Part shown: positions 7,347-15,648 of the stretch, in pieces
How the letters are laid out: the number at the start of each line of letters is the position of its first letter
Numbering within the stretch: the first letter of the stretch is position 1
DNA from: CALAGB01 sp963713965
GTDB lineage: Bacteria > Chloroflexota > Chloroflexia > Thermomicrobiales > Thermomicrobiaceae
Length of the DNA stretch: 64,000 nucleotides
Reading direction: 5' to 3'
Assembly (NCBI GenBank): GCA_963713965.1
Contig: OY970217.1
Coordinates: 620,001 to 684,000 of the forward strand
Translations under genes and position numbers: made by a program
The notes under the pieces: model-generated
Seen by the model: only the letters and a program-made list of their open reading frames with translations
What the model was told of the DNA's origin: nothing
Databases searched by the model: none

Positions 7347-9563
7347 TTATTCTTCCTCGTCGCTGGCATAGACGGTCCGGCCACGCGAACCATCCGCGGG
7401 ACCGACGATCCCCTCATCCTCCATCTGCTCGATCAACCGTGCGGCACGGTTGTAACCGATTCGCAGGCGTCTTTGAAGCATCGAGGCCGAGGCGGTTCCC
7501 TGCTGACGGACGACGCGCAGCGCCTGGTCCATCAGCGGATCGTCGCTCCCTTCCTCTTCGTCATCGCTTGAACGGATTTCCGCCCATTCCGAATCGAAGG
7601 CATGATTCGGAGCGGCTCGTCTCCAGTGTCGAACCAGGTGCTGAATGTCCTTGTCATCGATGAAAGAGCCCTGCACTCGCAACGGTTTGGCTTCGTCCGG
7701 CGGCATGAAGAGCATGTCGCCCCGCCCTAGCAGACGTTCGGCACCCGGCATGTCCAGAATCACCCGACTGTCGGTATGCGACGTCACAGCAAACGCGATC
7801 CGGGCAGGGACGTTGGCCTTGATCAACCCGGTCAAGACGTCAACCGAGGGACGTTGCGTGGCAATGAGCAGGTGGATGCCGGTTGCTCGCGCCATCTGTG
7901 CCAACCGAACAAGTAAGGTTTCAACTTCTTCAGGTGTGGTGAGCATCAAGTCGGCCAGCTCGTCGATGATGACGACGATGTATGGCAATCGCTCGACCGA
8001 CGGATCCTCTTCGCGCCGCAAGTTGTATCCGTCGATATTACGCACGCCGAGCATTGAGAATCGTTGGTAGCGATCCTCCATCTCCTTGAGGACAAGGCGC
8101 AACGTCCCGACGACTTTACCCATTTCGGTAACGACTGGACATTTGAGATGCGGTACTCCGTTGAAGCCCGTTAACTCGACCATTTTCGGATCGATGAGGA
8201 CCATTTGAAGCTCTTCGGGGCGACGGTTGAGCAGGAATGTCGAGATGATGCCGTTGATGCAGACCGATTTACCGGAACCAGTCGATCCGGCGATCAACAA
8301 GTGCGGCATACGCGCGAGATCGGTAATGATGTAGGTGCCATTGACGTCGCGTCCCAGGGCAAGCGGCAGCTTCGCTTTCGACGAGTTGAATTCGATTGAC
8401 TCGATCGTTTCTCGCAATCCGACCGTATGCACGCTCACATTCGGCAGTTCAATGCCCACGCGAGCCATTCCCGGGACTGGAGCCTCGATGCGAATTGAAC
8501 GAGCAGCCAGGGCCAACGCCAAATCGTTCTGTAGCTCGGTGATACGGCGAACCTTCGTGCCTGGTCCTGGCTCCAGAGCAAACAGCGTTACGGCCGGTCC
8601 GGGGAAAATTTCTCGCACGGTCGCGTCGACCCTGAAGTTCCGCAACGTGTCCTGGATGAGGTCCGCTTTCGTCTCGAGTTCAGAGGCATCCGGTGACCCG
8701 GCATCATACAGCGCCAGTTTGGAGATGTCCGGCAGCGGGGCGGGCACCAGTGTGATGGGCTCCGCGGGATCGACCGGCACGGGCTCCGCCGGCGCGTTCG
8801 GATTCCTTTCAGCCTTTTCGCGCTTGGGCTGATTGATCACCGGCCGCTGGGCGGTCGATTCAGTCTCATTTTGCGGCTCTGCCGCGACCGGGGCAGGCTC
8901 GATCGGCACTGCCGCGTGCACTTTACGTTCGCGAGACCTGGCAGTGCGCGCGGCACTGGTCCGCTGCCAGGCGTGGATAACCTCACGGACGTGGATGCCG
9001 GTCAGCAGATAAACGCCGATTAATCCCAACGCGAAGCAGACGACACCGGCACCCGCATCTCCCGCCACGAAGCGAGCAGCGTTTCCGAGCGACTTGCCAA
9101 TTTCTCCACCGCCATCGCGGCCACTGGTGGCCATGATCAAGTCCAGGAAAGTGATGCTGGAACCGGCAAAGAAGATGAGTCCGAAGAACCGCCGCCGACG
9201 CACTGCTGGATCGGTCCCGATCAAGAGCTCAATCGCAAACCACGCCAGCCCAATCGGCATGAAAATCGCCCCGCGTCCGGCGACCCAGGTCAAACCACGA
9301 CCAACCGTACCCACGACGGTCATCTCACCGACGTAGCCGCTCAGGGTCAGGGCAAAAAGGGCAGCCAGACTCAACGAGACGATCGCAACGATCTCCCGCT
9401 GCACTTGCTCGGGAACCGGACTCTGTCGAATCCAAGCGATCATTCCCAAAACACCACGGCCGAGGGCTTTGGGAAACCTGATTAGGACCGACGGCTGCTG
9501 CTTGCTCGCCGTCGACTTGGATCGCCGAGTTGTTCGTTTGCGACTTCGCGCTGGGGCGGCCAT
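7347..9563 (-). CDS. ftsK: DNA translocase FtsK/SpoIIIE
   Basis: A 738-residue septal DNA pump that clears chromosome dimers at division. The N-terminal part has about four membrane helices (roughly 55-195), then a Pro/Glu linker (about 215-285). The motor has Walker A AGSTGSGKSV at about 425-434, the LIDPKMVEL segment and Walker B VVIIDELADLM. The C-terminus is a winged-helix gamma domain (ALRVVRQQGTASASMLQRR) that reads oriented KOPS-type sites. Length suits a short FtsK. It sits between rnj and recR. Identification is secure. Confidence 0.95.
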   Translation of the reverse strand: MAAPARSRKRTTRRSKSTASKQQPSVLIRFPKALGRGVLGMIAWIRQSPVPEQVQREIVAIVSLSLAALFALTLSGYVGEMTVVGTVGRGLTWVAGRGAIFMPIGLAWFAIELLIGTDPAVRRRRFFGLIFFAGSSITFLDLIMATSGRDGGGEIGKSLGNAARFVAGDAGAGVVCFALGLIGVYLLTGIHVREVIHAWQRTSAARTARSRERKVHAAVPIEPAPVAAEPQNETESTAQRPVINQPKREKAERNPNAPAEPVPVDPAEPITLVPAPLPDISKLALYDAGSPDASELETKADLIQDTLRNFRVDATVREIFPGPAVTLFALEPGPGTKVRRITELQNDLALALAARSIRIEAPVPGMARVGIELPNVSVHTVGLRETIESIEFNSSKAKLPLALGRDVNGTYIITDLARMPHLLIAGSTGSGKSVCINGIISTFLLNRRPEELQMVLIDPKMVELTGFNGVPHLKCPVVTEMGKVVGTLRLVLKEMEDRYQRFSMLGVRNIDGYNLRREEDPSVERLPYIVVIIDELADLMLTTPEEVETLLVRLAQMARATGIHLLIATQRPSVDVLTGLIKANVPARIAFAVTSHTDSRVILDMPGAERLLGRGDMLFMPPDEAKPLRVQGSFIDDKDIQHLVRHWRRAAPNHAFDSEWAEIRSSDDEEEGSDDPLMDQALRVVRQQGTASASMLQRRLRIGYNRAARLIEQMEDEGIVGPADGSRGRTVYASDEEE

Positions 9564-9625
9564 GAAACCTCCGTACGATCAGAGTGTACGGACACAGTTT
9601 AGCACAGGATTCGTTGATCCCGCGA

Positions 9626-11290
9626 TCAGACTTCGATGACGGTGGGGACCACGAGCGGCCGGCGTCTGGTCTGCGCGAAAACGTAGGACTGCAACATGTC
9701 ACGCACCTTCTGCTCCGGATCGTGCAGACGGAACTCGGGGTGAGCCGGTTGGAGTAAAAGATCACGCAAATGCTGGCGCGCCTCCTCAAGCACGTGCCCG
9801 TTCTTTGGCCCAGGCACGAATCCGCGCGCCGAGATGTCCGGATCCGCCACCAGTTCACCGGAGTGCCGATCGATCGTCAGGACCACCGACAGGACACCGT
9901 CACGCGCCAACAGACGCCGCTCCCAAACGGTCCCATCCTCGATCTTGCCAGTGGATCCCGGTCCGAGATAGACGGTGCCCGTCGGAACAGACTCGGTACC
10001 GCTGAATCCTTCATTATCGAACCCAAACACGGTCCCATTCTCGCCTAGGAGGATGTCAGACTGCCCCATCCCCGATTCCCGCGCCATCTGGGCGTATAGC
10101 GCGAGGTGTCGTGCCTCGCCGTGTGTCGGCAGCACGTAGCGCGGTCGAACCATCTCGAGCATTTGGCGCAGCTCGTCTCGCCCGGCATGACCGGAGACGT
10201 GGACCAGCGCGCGCGCCGAGTAGATGACGTCCGCGCCACGGCTAAACAGCTGGTTGATGACGCGAAAGACCGACGTCTCGTTGCCGGGAATCGGGGACGC
10301 CGAGAGGATGACTGTGTCATCAGGCAACACGTCGATCTCCTGATGTTCTCCTTGCGCGATGCGGTTCAGGACCGCCATCGGCTCCCCCTGACTGCCCGTG
10401 CAGAGAAGCAGCACGCGCTCCGGACTGAGTCTCGCCGCCTCAGAGGGCCTGATCAGGGTATTCGGTGGTGGCTTGAGATAGCCAAGCTCGAGCGCAACCT
10501 TCACATTGCTCTGCAACGATCGACCAAAGCACGCCACTTTGCGGTCGTGTAGGTATGCAACATTCAGAACTTGCTGCACACGAGAAATCGAGGATGCAAA
10601 CGTGGCCAGAATCACGCGTTTCGGAGCGCTCGCAACGATCGCGTCGATCGAGTTCTCTACCGCGGCTTCGGTCGGTGTGGCACCTCGCGTCTCCACGTGA
10701 ACACAATCACTGATGAGGAGCAGCGGTTGTCTTTCAGCGAAGCTGCGAAGCTTGGCAACGTCGGTAACTCGACCGTCCACCGGGTTCGGATCCAACTTGA
10801 AGTCGCCGGTGATTACGACCATGCCGACCGGCGTCATGATGGCAAACCCGACCGCGTCCGGGATACTGTGGCAGACGCGGAACGCTTCGACCGCGAAACA
10901 ACCCGCGTCGATCACGTCGTCCGAGTCAGGATTGATCAGCCGCAAGTCAGCTCCACGAGCGACTCGCCGATCGCGCAATCGAGTCCGGATCAAACCTTGA
11001 GTGAGCAGCGTGCTGTAGACCGGTACCTCAACCTCGCCAAGCAGATAGGCGAGGGCGCCGATATGGTCCTCATGTCCATGGGTGATAAAGATGCCGCGCA
11101 CGTTGTCAGCACGTTCATGAAGATAGGTGAGGTCCGGAATGAGCAGGTCGACACCGAACATGTCTTCTTCGGGGAACCCAATACCGGCATCGACAATGAT
11201 AATGTCCTCACCGAACTCGAGCACGAGGAGATTTTTGCCTACCTCGCCAAGTCCGCCGAGGAAAAGTACCTTGAGGCGTTCTTCGATCAA
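9626..11290 (-). CDS. rnj: ribonuclease J
   Basis: A 554-residue RNase J, combining 5'-3' exonuclease and endonuclease activity in RNA turnover. The metallo-beta-lactamase signature HGHEDHIGAL is at 71-80 (His71, His73, Asp75, His76). The beta-CASP part has CTGSQGEPMAVLNRIA and SASPIPGNE, and a late His is in VSGHAGRDEL. The C-terminal oligomerisation domain ends in ARTRRRPLVVPTVIEV-like sequence. It lies 62 bases upstream of ftsK on the same strand. The start ATG gives the normal N-terminus (LKVLFLGGLGEVGKN). Confidence 0.95.
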   Translation of the reverse strand: MIEERLKVLFLGGLGEVGKNLLVLEFGEDIIIVDAGIGFPEEDMFGVDLLIPDLTYLHERADNVRGIFITHGHEDHIGALAYLLGEVEVPVYSTLLTQGLIRTRLRDRRVARGADLRLINPDSDDVIDAGCFAVEAFRVCHSIPDAVGFAIMTPVGMVVITGDFKLDPNPVDGRVTDVAKLRSFAERQPLLLISDCVHVETRGATPTEAAVENSIDAIVASAPKRVILATFASSISRVQQVLNVAYLHDRKVACFGRSLQSNVKVALELGYLKPPPNTLIRPSEAARLSPERVLLLCTGSQGEPMAVLNRIAQGEHQEIDVLPDDTVILSASPIPGNETSVFRVINQLFSRGADVIYSARALVHVSGHAGRDELRQMLEMVRPRYVLPTHGEARHLALYAQMARESGMGQSDILLGENGTVFGFDNEGFSGTESVPTGTVYLGPGSTGKIEDGTVWERRLLARDGVLSVVLTIDRHSGELVADPDISARGFVPGPKNGHVLEEARQHLRDLLLQPAHPEFRLHDPEQKVRDMLQSYVFAQTRRRPLVVPTVIEV

Positions 11291-11341
11291 GCGATCCGCG
11301 ACTCCTTCACAGCAGCTAAGTGACGTCGCATTGACGTCTCA

Positions 11342-11953
11342 TCAGAACATACGCATCTGGGACGGCGGCGGTTCCGGTTCTTCTTCCTCTGCCGTCAGCT
11401 TCTTGGCGTCCTCAATAATCCGCGGCAGCTTCTGCATGTCCGCCTCCACCGTCGCCCGCAGCGACGCCTGGTGCAACGCGGCCGCCGGATGGTACATCGG
11501 AACCACCACGTAGGTGCCGAATTGCCGAGGCTGTCCATGTATCCGCGAGATGCGCTCTCCCGGAAACCAACGTGACATCGAGAAGCGGCCGAGCGTCACT
11601 ACGACTTTGGGCTTGATAATCTCCAACTGCTCGTCCAGGTAGACCGAGCAAGCCGCGATCTCATCCGGCAACGGGTCCCGATTTCCCGGCGGGCGGCTCT
11701 TCACGATGTTGGTGATGAAGACGTCCTCCCGCACCAGACCGATTGATTCGAGCATCTCATTCAGGAACTGGCCCGCTGCACCGACAAACGGCAAGCCCTG
11801 ACGATCCTCATGCCACCCAGGAGCTTCGCCGATGAACATGATCTCCGCATTGGGATTACCGGAACCAGGAACGCCCTGCGTCCGCGTGCGATGAAGCTCG
11901 CACCGAGTGCAATTCCGCACCCGTGCCGCAACGTCTTCCAGTGTGAGACTCAT
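11342..11953 (-). CDS. family 4 uracil-DNA glycosylase with an altered Fe-S ligand
   Basis: A 203-residue UDG of the thermophile/Actinobacteria family 4 type that removes uracil from DNA. GEAPG (42-46) and the HPAA motif (near 155) form the active site. Family 4 uses four Cys for a 4Fe-4S cluster; aligning with the Thermus enzyme (Cys14, 17, 85, 101) gives Cys15, Cys18, Ser86 and Cys102. The third ligand is therefore Ser (codon AGC in VKSRPPGNR). The cluster may use Ser or be lost. An acidic Pro-rich tail follows residue 185. Confidence 0.9.
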   Translation of the reverse strand: MSLTLEDVAARVRNCTRCELHRTRTQGVPGSGNPNAEIMFIGEAPGWHEDRQGLPFVGAAGQFLNEMLESIGLVREDVFITNIVKSRPPGNRDPLPDEIAACSVYLDEQLEIIKPKVVVTLGRFSMSRWFPGERISRIHGQPRQFGTYVVVPMYHPAAALHQASLRATVEADMQKLPRIIEDAKKLTAEEEEPEPPPSQMRMF

Positions 11954-12011
11954 TGGGTGCTCCTTCCCTCAGTACTCTCTTCCCAAGACCAAATTCTCGG
12001 TGATGTATCCG

Positions 12012-13472
12012 TCAAGCGCCGAGAAGCAGCCGTGCCTCCATCAACAGCGAGTCGACCAGCTGCACATCGTGGGACTCGGCATATATCCGCAAGAGCGGTT
12101 CAGTGCCTGAAATTCGAACCAGCAACCAGCTACCGTCGGCGAACTCGACGCGCGTTCCGTCCACCTCAACGACGTTGGTCACGGCCAGGTCTGACATCGT
12201 ACGCGGCCACTGCACGCCAGAAAGGCGATCAACGAAGGCGTCCCGCTCGTCCCTGGCCAACGGCAAATCGACCCGGCGAAAACGCCAGGTACCGATGGCC
12301 TGTTCCAGGTCGTCTATCAGCTCGGTGAGGGACATGCCCGACTGCAAGATGAAGTCAATCAAGAGGAGTGAGGCCAGGATCCCGTCCCGATCAGGCAGAT
12401 GGAAGCCAAACGCGAATCCACCGCTCTCCTCACCGCCGATCGCCGCATGCTCGTCAATCATTGCCTGCGAAATATGCGTGAAGCCGGTGGCGGTCTCGAT
12501 CACCGGAACCGAGAATTGGTCTCCAAGCGCATCGATCATCGCTGTTCCGGTCACCGACTTGACGATGGCTCCGCCACGACTGCGATACTCCAGGACATAG
12601 CGCGTCAGCAACGCGAACACAGTCTGCGCGGAAATGTACTCGCCCTCACCATTCACCACGCCGATACGATCGCCGTCCCCGTCAAACCCGATGCCCAGAT
12701 TGGCCCCTCCGTCACCGACGACCTTCCTGAGTCGCGTCAGGTTGCGCTCGACGGGCTCCGGTCCGGCGATGCCCGGGAAGAGCGGGTTATGCACGGTGTT
12801 GATTTCGATGATCTGTGTAGAGGCCTCGCCGATGAGCCGCGGAAGCAATCCAGCCGCGCATCCGTACATCGGATCGACCACGATGGTCAATCCTGCGTCT
12901 CGGATTCGAGCCAGGTCAAGATGGCGGCCGATGCGGTCGAGATAGGCGGAAAACGGGTCGATCTCAGTCACTTCACCGTATTCGCGCGCGGTCTGAGTCT
13001 GGTCGCTGCCGGCGATCTCCGCCTCGATGGCACGCAGCATCGAAGTGGGCGCGGCTCCGCCGTGGGCAGACTTGATCTTCACGCCGTTGAACATCGGTGG
13101 ATTGTGCGACGCGGTAATCATCATCCCGGCCACGGATTTCGATTCGTTGACCGTGTAGCTCAGCATGGGCGTGGGGATGGGAGATCGAGCGTAGCGCACG
13201 TCGACGCCCTGGTGGATGAACTCGTCCGTCGCGGCGCGCGCAAACTCGTCTGAGCCGAAGCGGCGATCGTAACCCACCACGACGGCGGGTCGCCCGCGAT
13301 CGGCGTCGCGAACAAGCACGGCACTCATGGCGCGCGCGATACGTCGCACTGCCTCGAACGTGAATTCGTCCGCGATTACCGCGCGCCATCCATCGGTGCC
13401 AAAGCGGATCGTCACGCTCGTCTCGTTAGCCTTTGTCATTCTGGAGCCGGACTGAACCACTGCGTCATTCAC
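12012..13472 (-). CDS. alpha-D-phosphohexomutase (phosphoglucomutase/phosphomannomutase)
   Basis: A 486-residue phosphohexomutase interconverting hexose 1- and 6-phosphates. The phosphoserine loop TASHNPPMFNG, the Mg2+ loop GFDGDGDRIG, the sugar-specificity loop GGEESGGFAF and the phosphate-binding RISGTEPLLRIY are all present in order. GEESG favours glucose/mannose over glucosamine substrates. The GTG at 13472 or the ATG at 13439 could be the start; neither has a strong ribosome binding site. It lies between the glycosylase and the DnaQ-UvrC fusion on the same strand. Confidence 0.9.
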   Translation of the reverse strand: MNDAVVQSGSRMTKANETSVTIRFGTDGWRAVIADEFTFEAVRRIARAMSAVLVRDADRGRPAVVVGYDRRFGSDEFARAATDEFIHQGVDVRYARSPIPTPMLSYTVNESKSVAGMMITASHNPPMFNGVKIKSAHGGAAPTSMLRAIEAEIAGSDQTQTAREYGEVTEIDPFSAYLDRIGRHLDLARIRDAGLTIVVDPMYGCAAGLLPRLIGEASTQIIEINTVHNPLFPGIAGPEPVERNLTRLRKVVGDGGANLGIGFDGDGDRIGVVNGEGEYISAQTVFALLTRYVLEYRSRGGAIVKSVTGTAMIDALGDQFSVPVIETATGFTHISQAMIDEHAAIGGEESGGFAFGFHLPDRDGILASLLLIDFILQSGMSLTELIDDLEQAIGTWRFRRVDLPLARDERDAFVDRLSGVQWPRTMSDLAVTNVVEVDGTRVEFADGSWLLVRISGTEPLLRIYAESHDVQLVDSLLMEARLLLGA

Positions 13473-13510
13473 GTGAGGCTAGCACACGCGGTGGTCGCCC
13501 GCAAAGACGA

Positions 13511-15502
13511 TCATCCCACCTCGAGTGGTATGACCTCTCTGGCCCTTGACAGGTTGTCAGGCGTGAGATCCTCGGCATCGAGTTCACGTGCGTGGTGGAG
13601 AACCTGATGCCAATCGGGATGACGTTCGAGCGACAAAATGGATACATGACCGTCATTCTTGCGGAGCCAGCGCTCGAGAATGTGAACCTGATCCAACGAG
13701 TCGTGGTCGACTGTCGGCACTGGGAATCGCTCTGCTCGCTCCCAGATCGCTTCAAGACGGCTAACAATGCGCGAGTCCGGGTCGCCGTCCGCCACACGTA
13801 TTTGTGCCCAAAGCCGGCCACCGATCACCAGCATCAGCTCGCGGGCGCAGTCATCGACCGACGGCGTCACGATCAGCCGATTGCCACGAGCCGCAGCTTC
13901 ATCGAGCACTTGCTGGCTCAGAATGAGCTGTTGCACTCGCCGAATTCGGTCCCGAAGTCGGCTGGCTTTCTCGAAGTCCAGCTTTTCGGCCGCTTCGGTA
14001 AGCTGTCGCTGGATCATCTCGATCACGTCATCGCGCTCTCCCCGCAAGAAACCGATCACGTCATGCACCGTGCGCATGTACTCGTCTCGATCCGCCTTGC
14101 CGACACAGGGCCCCGGACACTTGCCGAGCGACAAGCGCAGGCAGGGAGAGCCGTAGCTGCGACTCGTCTTGAACGTTCGGGTGCAGGTGCGCAAGTTGAA
14201 GGTGTCGTTGAGGAGATCCACTGTCACGCGCGCCGCTCTGGAGACGCGAAATGGCCCAAAATAGGTTGAGCCGTCCGGCTTCCATTGACGCGTGAGCATC
14301 ACGCGGGGCCACGCGTTCCAGGTTTCGATCTTGATGTAGCGATACGACTCGGTGTTGCGCAGCTGACGATTGAACTGAGGCTGATGCCGCAGGATGAGTT
14401 GCGACTCGAGCAGCAGCGCTTCCAGCTCAGAACCGGTCTCCACAGTCTCAATGCGCTGGATCGATTCCAGCAACCCATCCATTTTGCGTGTGTATCCGAG
14501 CGGCTGTGAGTAATACGAGGCGACGCGATTGCGAAGATTCTTGGCTTTGCCAACGTAGAGCACCCGGTCGGTGGCGTCGTGCATGATGTAGACACCGGGC
14601 TTCGAGGGGATACCCGTCAAATGCGACCGATCCAGGACGGCACGCCCACGCCCGACAGCATCGCGTCGCTTCGGAGTGGGGACACGTACGGCTGCAGCGC
14701 GCTTCAAATCCGCGAATGACGTCAATCCTCGCTGCCGAGCCTCGTCAAGGATGCGCCCGAAGACGATCGCGGTCGCTTCGGCATCGGCCATAGCACGGTG
14801 ACGCTCTCGCTGGTCGATTCCGAGCACGCGGCAGAGTCCGTCGAGCCCTGGGCGCCGGATCCCAGCGAGAAGCTGACCGGCCAATGGGAGCAGATCGAGC
14901 TGATCGTTCACGAGTGGCGGTTGCCCGAAGCGTTTCAGCTCCGCGTTGATGAAGCCGAGGTCGAAACCGACGTTGTAGCCGACGATCAGAGAGTCGTCGA
15001 TGAAGCTGACCAACTGTTGCGCAACCTGGCTGAATGACGGCGCGCTAACCAGCATCGACTCATCGATACCCGTGAGCTGGGAGATGTAGGCGGGAACGCG
15101 TCGTTCCGGGTTGACCAGCGTCGTGAAGATGTCGACGCGCTCGCCATGTGAGAAGCGAATCGCGGCAATCTCCATGATTCGTTGTCGGTAGGGTTTGAGT
15201 CCGGTGGTCTCGACGTCGATCACGACGAACTCGGTCGGGACATCACTCGCCGCGGGAGCCTTGCTCGTGGGATCGGCCCAGCAATTGTCCGAGCGGAGGA
15301 CCAAGTGTTCATCATCGTGCAGGATCTGCCGCAGCAATGAACGCCAGAGTCCCGGATTACCGCCGCCGCCGAAGACATGGACGATCAGGTCTTCTTCGGG
15401 AACCGAACCACCGTGATCGCGTACGTAGAGCGCCGCTCGCTGGCGAAGCTGAGCGTAGGATCCGGCCTCAGATCCGGCGCCGGAATCATGGTCTACAACC
15501 AT
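13511..15502 (-). CDS. DnaQ-type exonuclease fused to UvrC N-terminal nuclease
   Basis: A 663-residue fusion. After an N-terminal region of about 90 residues comes a DEDDh 3'-5' exonuclease (DVETTG, GYNVGFD, and HRAMADAEAT as ExoIII), then a GIY-YIG domain (GVYIMHDATDRVLYVGKAKNLRNRV region), then a UVR motif (TEAAEKLDFEKASRLRDRI). The RNase H-like second nuclease of true UvrC is missing, as in Cho. This architecture is known from Actinobacteria. The ATG at 15502 has GGGGAG upstream and is preferred over the GTG at 15532. It is divergent from ligA. Role: likely damage incision coupled to end trimming (inference). Confidence 0.88.
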   Translation of the reverse strand: MVVDHDSGAGSEAGSYAQLRQRAALYVRDHGGSVPEEDLIVHVFGGGGNPGLWRSLLRQILHDDEHLVLRSDNCWADPTSKAPAASDVPTEFVVIDVETTGLKPYRQRIMEIAAIRFSHGERVDIFTTLVNPERRVPAYISQLTGIDESMLVSAPSFSQVAQQLVSFIDDSLIVGYNVGFDLGFINAELKRFGQPPLVNDQLDLLPLAGQLLAGIRRPGLDGLCRVLGIDQRERHRAMADAEATAIVFGRILDEARQRGLTSFADLKRAAAVRVPTPKRRDAVGRGRAVLDRSHLTGIPSKPGVYIMHDATDRVLYVGKAKNLRNRVASYYSQPLGYTRKMDGLLESIQRIETVETGSELEALLLESQLILRHQPQFNRQLRNTESYRYIKIETWNAWPRVMLTRQWKPDGSTYFGPFRVSRAARVTVDLLNDTFNLRTCTRTFKTSRSYGSPCLRLSLGKCPGPCVGKADRDEYMRTVHDVIGFLRGERDDVIEMIQRQLTEAAEKLDFEKASRLRDRIRRVQQLILSQQVLDEAAARGNRLIVTPSVDDCARELMLVIGGRLWAQIRVADGDPDSRIVSRLEAIWERAERFPVPTVDHDSLDQVHILERWLRKNDGHVSILSLERHPDWHQVLHHARELDAEDLTPDNLSRAREVIPLEVG

Positions 15503-15554
15503 CTTCCACTCCCCGTTGTGACCAAGAGTCACCTTGGCTGAGGAGTATACAGTC

Positions 15555-15585
15555 GAACATCTGTACGAACAACCCGTGCTATACT
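15555..15585 (+). promoter_or_regulatory. candidate ligA promoter with SOS-like box
   Basis: TATACT at 15580-15585 is a good -10. At its -35 position lies CGAACATCTGTACG (15554-15567), two mismatches from the Gram-positive LexA box CGAACRNRYGTTCG. The region lies between two divergent DNA-repair genes. Both assignments are weak without other copies for comparison. Confidence 0.3.
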
Positions 15586-15648
15586 TAACGTCTGTTCGCG
15601 ACTCACTTCGGCAAGCACGTGTCTTACGGCAAGGGGCTGCGAAATTCG

